The position numbers and the translations under genes were made by a program. The notes below the pieces were generated by a model. It saw nothing but the letters and a program-made list of their open reading frames with translations, did no database searches and was not told the DNA's origin. A DNA stretch of 6,464 bases, from assembly GCA_948944455.1 (NCBI GenBank), contig CARBES010000039.1, positions 1 through 6,464 on the forward strand, read 5' to 3'. Positions 5,716 to 6,464 of this stretch are shown here, one piece after another (the first letter of the stretch is position 1; each line of letters starts with the position of its first letter). The stretch comes from an uncultured Candidatus Saccharibacteria bacterium (GTDB lineage: Bacteria > Patescibacteriota > Saccharimonadia > Saccharimonadales > Saccharimonadaceae).

Positions 5716-5740
5716 GAATCAGCAACAGGAGCCCTAGGGG

Positions 5741-5853
5741 TGAGGGTTTACCTGCCTTCTGACGCTTGGGGACGCTCTCAAAATCGAGCCTTTCAGGCCG
5801 TGATTTTGACCCGTGCCCGCCTAAAAGAGCGTCAGAAGGCAGGTAAACCCTCA
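5741..5853. repeat. Long structured inverted repeat upstream of priA
   Basis: A perfect 25-bp inverted repeat (5741-5765 with 5829-5853) encloses 63 nt holding two further nested pairings: TCAAAATC at 5778-5785 with GATTTTGA at 5802-5809, and GCCT-TTC-AGGC at 5788-5798. GACGCTCT at 5771-5778 could alternatively pair with AGAGCGTC at 5826-5833. There is no T-run next to either arm, so it is not an ordinary terminator. It lies just upstream of the priA promoter, between priA and element 2. It could be a structured non-coding RNA, a hairpin-type mobile repeat (MITE/REP-like) or a DNA cruciform. The reading frame across it on the minus strand is open but unlikely to be translated. Confidence 0.85.
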
Positions 5854-5907
5854 GTCCTAAGCTCATCTGTTGTTTATTTCTATGTCGTGTTTCTTCTATA
5901 ATCATCT

Positions 5908-5947
5908 CCTTGATTACTCTATGGCTAGACAACGGAGGGAAAAGCCA
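5908..5947 (-). repeat. Terminal inverted repeat, left end of element 2
   Basis: This is a near-identical copy of the 42-bp repeat of element 1, with TTT for TTC in the Phe codon of GFSLRC and one G missing at the inner edge. It is the most divergent of the four copies on its outer side, continuing AGATGA instead of the GAGGA or TAGGA of the other three. Confidence 0.93.
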
Positions 5948-6102
5948 TGAGAACGCGGATCTGTTGGGTAATATACTGTAAGCCAGAAGTCTAGTTTATT
6001 AGCTATGCCCATATCTCCAGGAGCATCTAACGTCCAAATATAGCCACCATGTCCGATAATTGCCAGCGAATTCTCAACGTTCTTCTGTCCGCTGCGGACG
6101 AA
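5914..6102 (-). pseudogene. Silent cassette C3: truncated C-terminal end of a FISUMP-like surface domain
   Basis: Read on the minus strand this is a 62-residue open segment from FVRSG to GFSLRCLAIE and TAA, with 47 variable residues, the shortest of the four. IIGHGGYIW recalls the glycine-aromatic stretch AGSTGTYWS of C1, which hints at a common fold, but most of the interior is unrelated. The in-frame ATG four codons upstream of FVRSG has no Shine-Dalgarno sequence and there is no signal peptide. The 5' core 14-mer is identical to those of C2 and C4. I read it as an unexpressed donor segment; a small standalone protein is a less likely alternative. Confidence 0.6.
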
Positions 6103-6242
6103 ATGTTCGGGCAAACCTTAACTAGTGGTTAAAGTTTTGATGATTTTATGAAGTTCCTTACCTCTAGTAGTTCTTTTTCAAACCTTAGCGCTGGCACTAA
6201 GGTTTCACCCGAACAGAGAAATTCCATCTTCGTCCGCAGCGG
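6089..6242. repeat. Central inverted repeats of element 2
   Basis: The 14-mer TTCGTCCGCAGCGG occurs exactly at 6102-6089 (minus) and 6229-6242 (plus). Between them, upstream of each cassette, TAAGGTTT followed by CCCGAAC appears on both strands (minus near 6120-6105, plus near 6198-6212), extending the symmetry upstream of the FVRSG core. A separate hairpin pairs AAACCTTAG (6180-6188) with CTAAGGTTT (6197-6205). Confidence 0.8.
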
Positions 6243-6435
6243 GCACATACGTAAGTCACAAGGTTTATCAAATGCTATAGGAGGAGTCGAGGCATTATGG
6301 TCGTTACGTGCTTTAAATATTAGTCCTCGTATATCCTACCTTGATATCCGGCTCGATGGTATTGTTGATGCCTCATATGGTGGTTCTGGTTCTCAACGTT
6401 TTTGGGGCTTCTCCCTCCGTTGTCTAGCCATATAG
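6229..6435 (+). pseudogene. Silent cassette C4: truncated C-terminal end of a FISUMP-like surface domain
   Basis: This 68-residue open segment runs from FVRSG to GFSLRCLAI, with 54 variable residues, the longest of the four. AIGGVEALWS sits where C1 has AGSTGTYWS and C3 has IIGHGGYIW. A 2-bp (TA) insertion in the terminal repeat at about 6431-6432 shifts the ending so the stop comes as TAG one residue early; the other three end in AIE and TAA. Upstream codons to an ATG at 6148 are Ser-rich but carry no ribosome binding site or clear signal peptide. Interpreted as a silent donor. Confidence 0.6.
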
Positions 6436-6446
6436 AGTAATCAAGG
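6405..6446 (+). repeat. Terminal inverted repeat, right end of element 2
   Basis: A copy of the 42-bp repeat with a 2-bp insertion (CCATATAGAG against CCATAGAG elsewhere). The sequence past it, GAGGA, matches the outer edge of the right end of element 1, so the conserved unit is slightly longer than 42 bp on this side. Confidence 0.93.
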
Positions 6447-6464
6447 GAGGATGAAGAAGGCTAG

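Larger units (their letters stand above)
5908..6446. mobile_element. Paired-cassette element 2, bounded by inverted repeats
   Basis: This 539-bp unit has the architecture of element 1. The same terminal repeat sits at both ends in inverted orientation (5908-5947 and 6405-6446), two inverted copies of TTCGTCCGCAGCGG lie inside (6089-6102 and 6229-6242), and two unrelated variable segments read outward. The central gap is longer than in element 1 (126 bp against 11 bp) and contains its own inverted repeats. No mobility gene is present. It lies in the gap beyond priA, about 55 bp from the 113-nt stem-loop. Confidence 0.7.

Noticed and set aside
5699..5932. N-terminal extension of PriA by up to 78 residues
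   Set aside because: The extension would be encoded by the cassette terminal repeat and the 113-nt stem-loop. The canonical PriA N-terminus begins at MFFEVIP, directly after an extended -10.
16..6446. A diversity-generating retroelement with template and variable repeats
   Set aside because: The cassette interiors do not share a backbone differing mainly at adenines, and no reverse transcriptase or accessory gene is in the window. A distant one cannot be excluded.
16..6446. CRISPR array
   Set aside because: The 42-bp repeats are few, inverted, coding and separated by unequal lengths, not regularly spaced direct repeats.
6442..6464. Start of a new gene at ATG 6451 behind GGGAGG
   Set aside because: The purine run directly touches the ATG, leaving no spacing for ribosome binding, and too little sequence remains to judge.

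Overview
The window reads as a piece of a small, gene-dense bacterial genome, most likely Candidatus Patescibacteria (CPR) and probably Saccharibacteria (TM7). Three things suggest this: a DUF5663-type small acidic protein, a compact divergent formyltransferase, and gene fragments carrying the FVRSG...GFSLRC ends of Fib_succ_major (FISUMP)-type surface domains. The phylum is an inference from remembered families, not a search result. All reading frames use standard stops, and Trp is TGG.

Layout, left to right. Positions 16-431 hold a short element made of two truncated coding cassettes in head-to-head orientation, closed at both ends by a 42-bp inverted repeat. Next come a tRNA-Val(GAC) on the minus strand with its own promoter and terminator, and a divergently transcribed DUF5663-like gene on the plus strand (716-1006) ending in a terminator. 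The rest of the core is on the minus strand: priA (5698-3653), an unrecognised 322-aa gene (3533-2565), def (2460-1882) and fmt (1880-1062). Positions 5741-5853, upstream of priA, form a long perfect stem-loop. Positions 5908-6446 hold a second paired-cassette element with the same ends as the first.

Functionally, def and fmt form a coupled pair handling the two ends of the N-formyl-methionine cycle, and priA restarts stalled replication forks. priA-def-fmt is a familiar bacterial order. Here the 322-aa gene interrupts it and is bracketed by an exact 19-bp direct repeat, which points to an insertion between priA and def. Four promoters share the extended -10 pattern TATGNTATAAT, and those of priA and def-fmt would give leaderless or nearly leaderless mRNAs.

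The most unusual content is the two cassette elements. All four cassettes keep nearly the same DNA at their two ends, including synonymous sites and bases beyond the stop codon, while the 47-54 codons between are unrelated. None has a visible ribosome binding site, signal peptide or N-terminal part. They look like silent donors for changing the binding face of a surface protein encoded elsewhere, carried in inverted pairs that resemble mobile or invertible units. Their silence and donor role are inferences.
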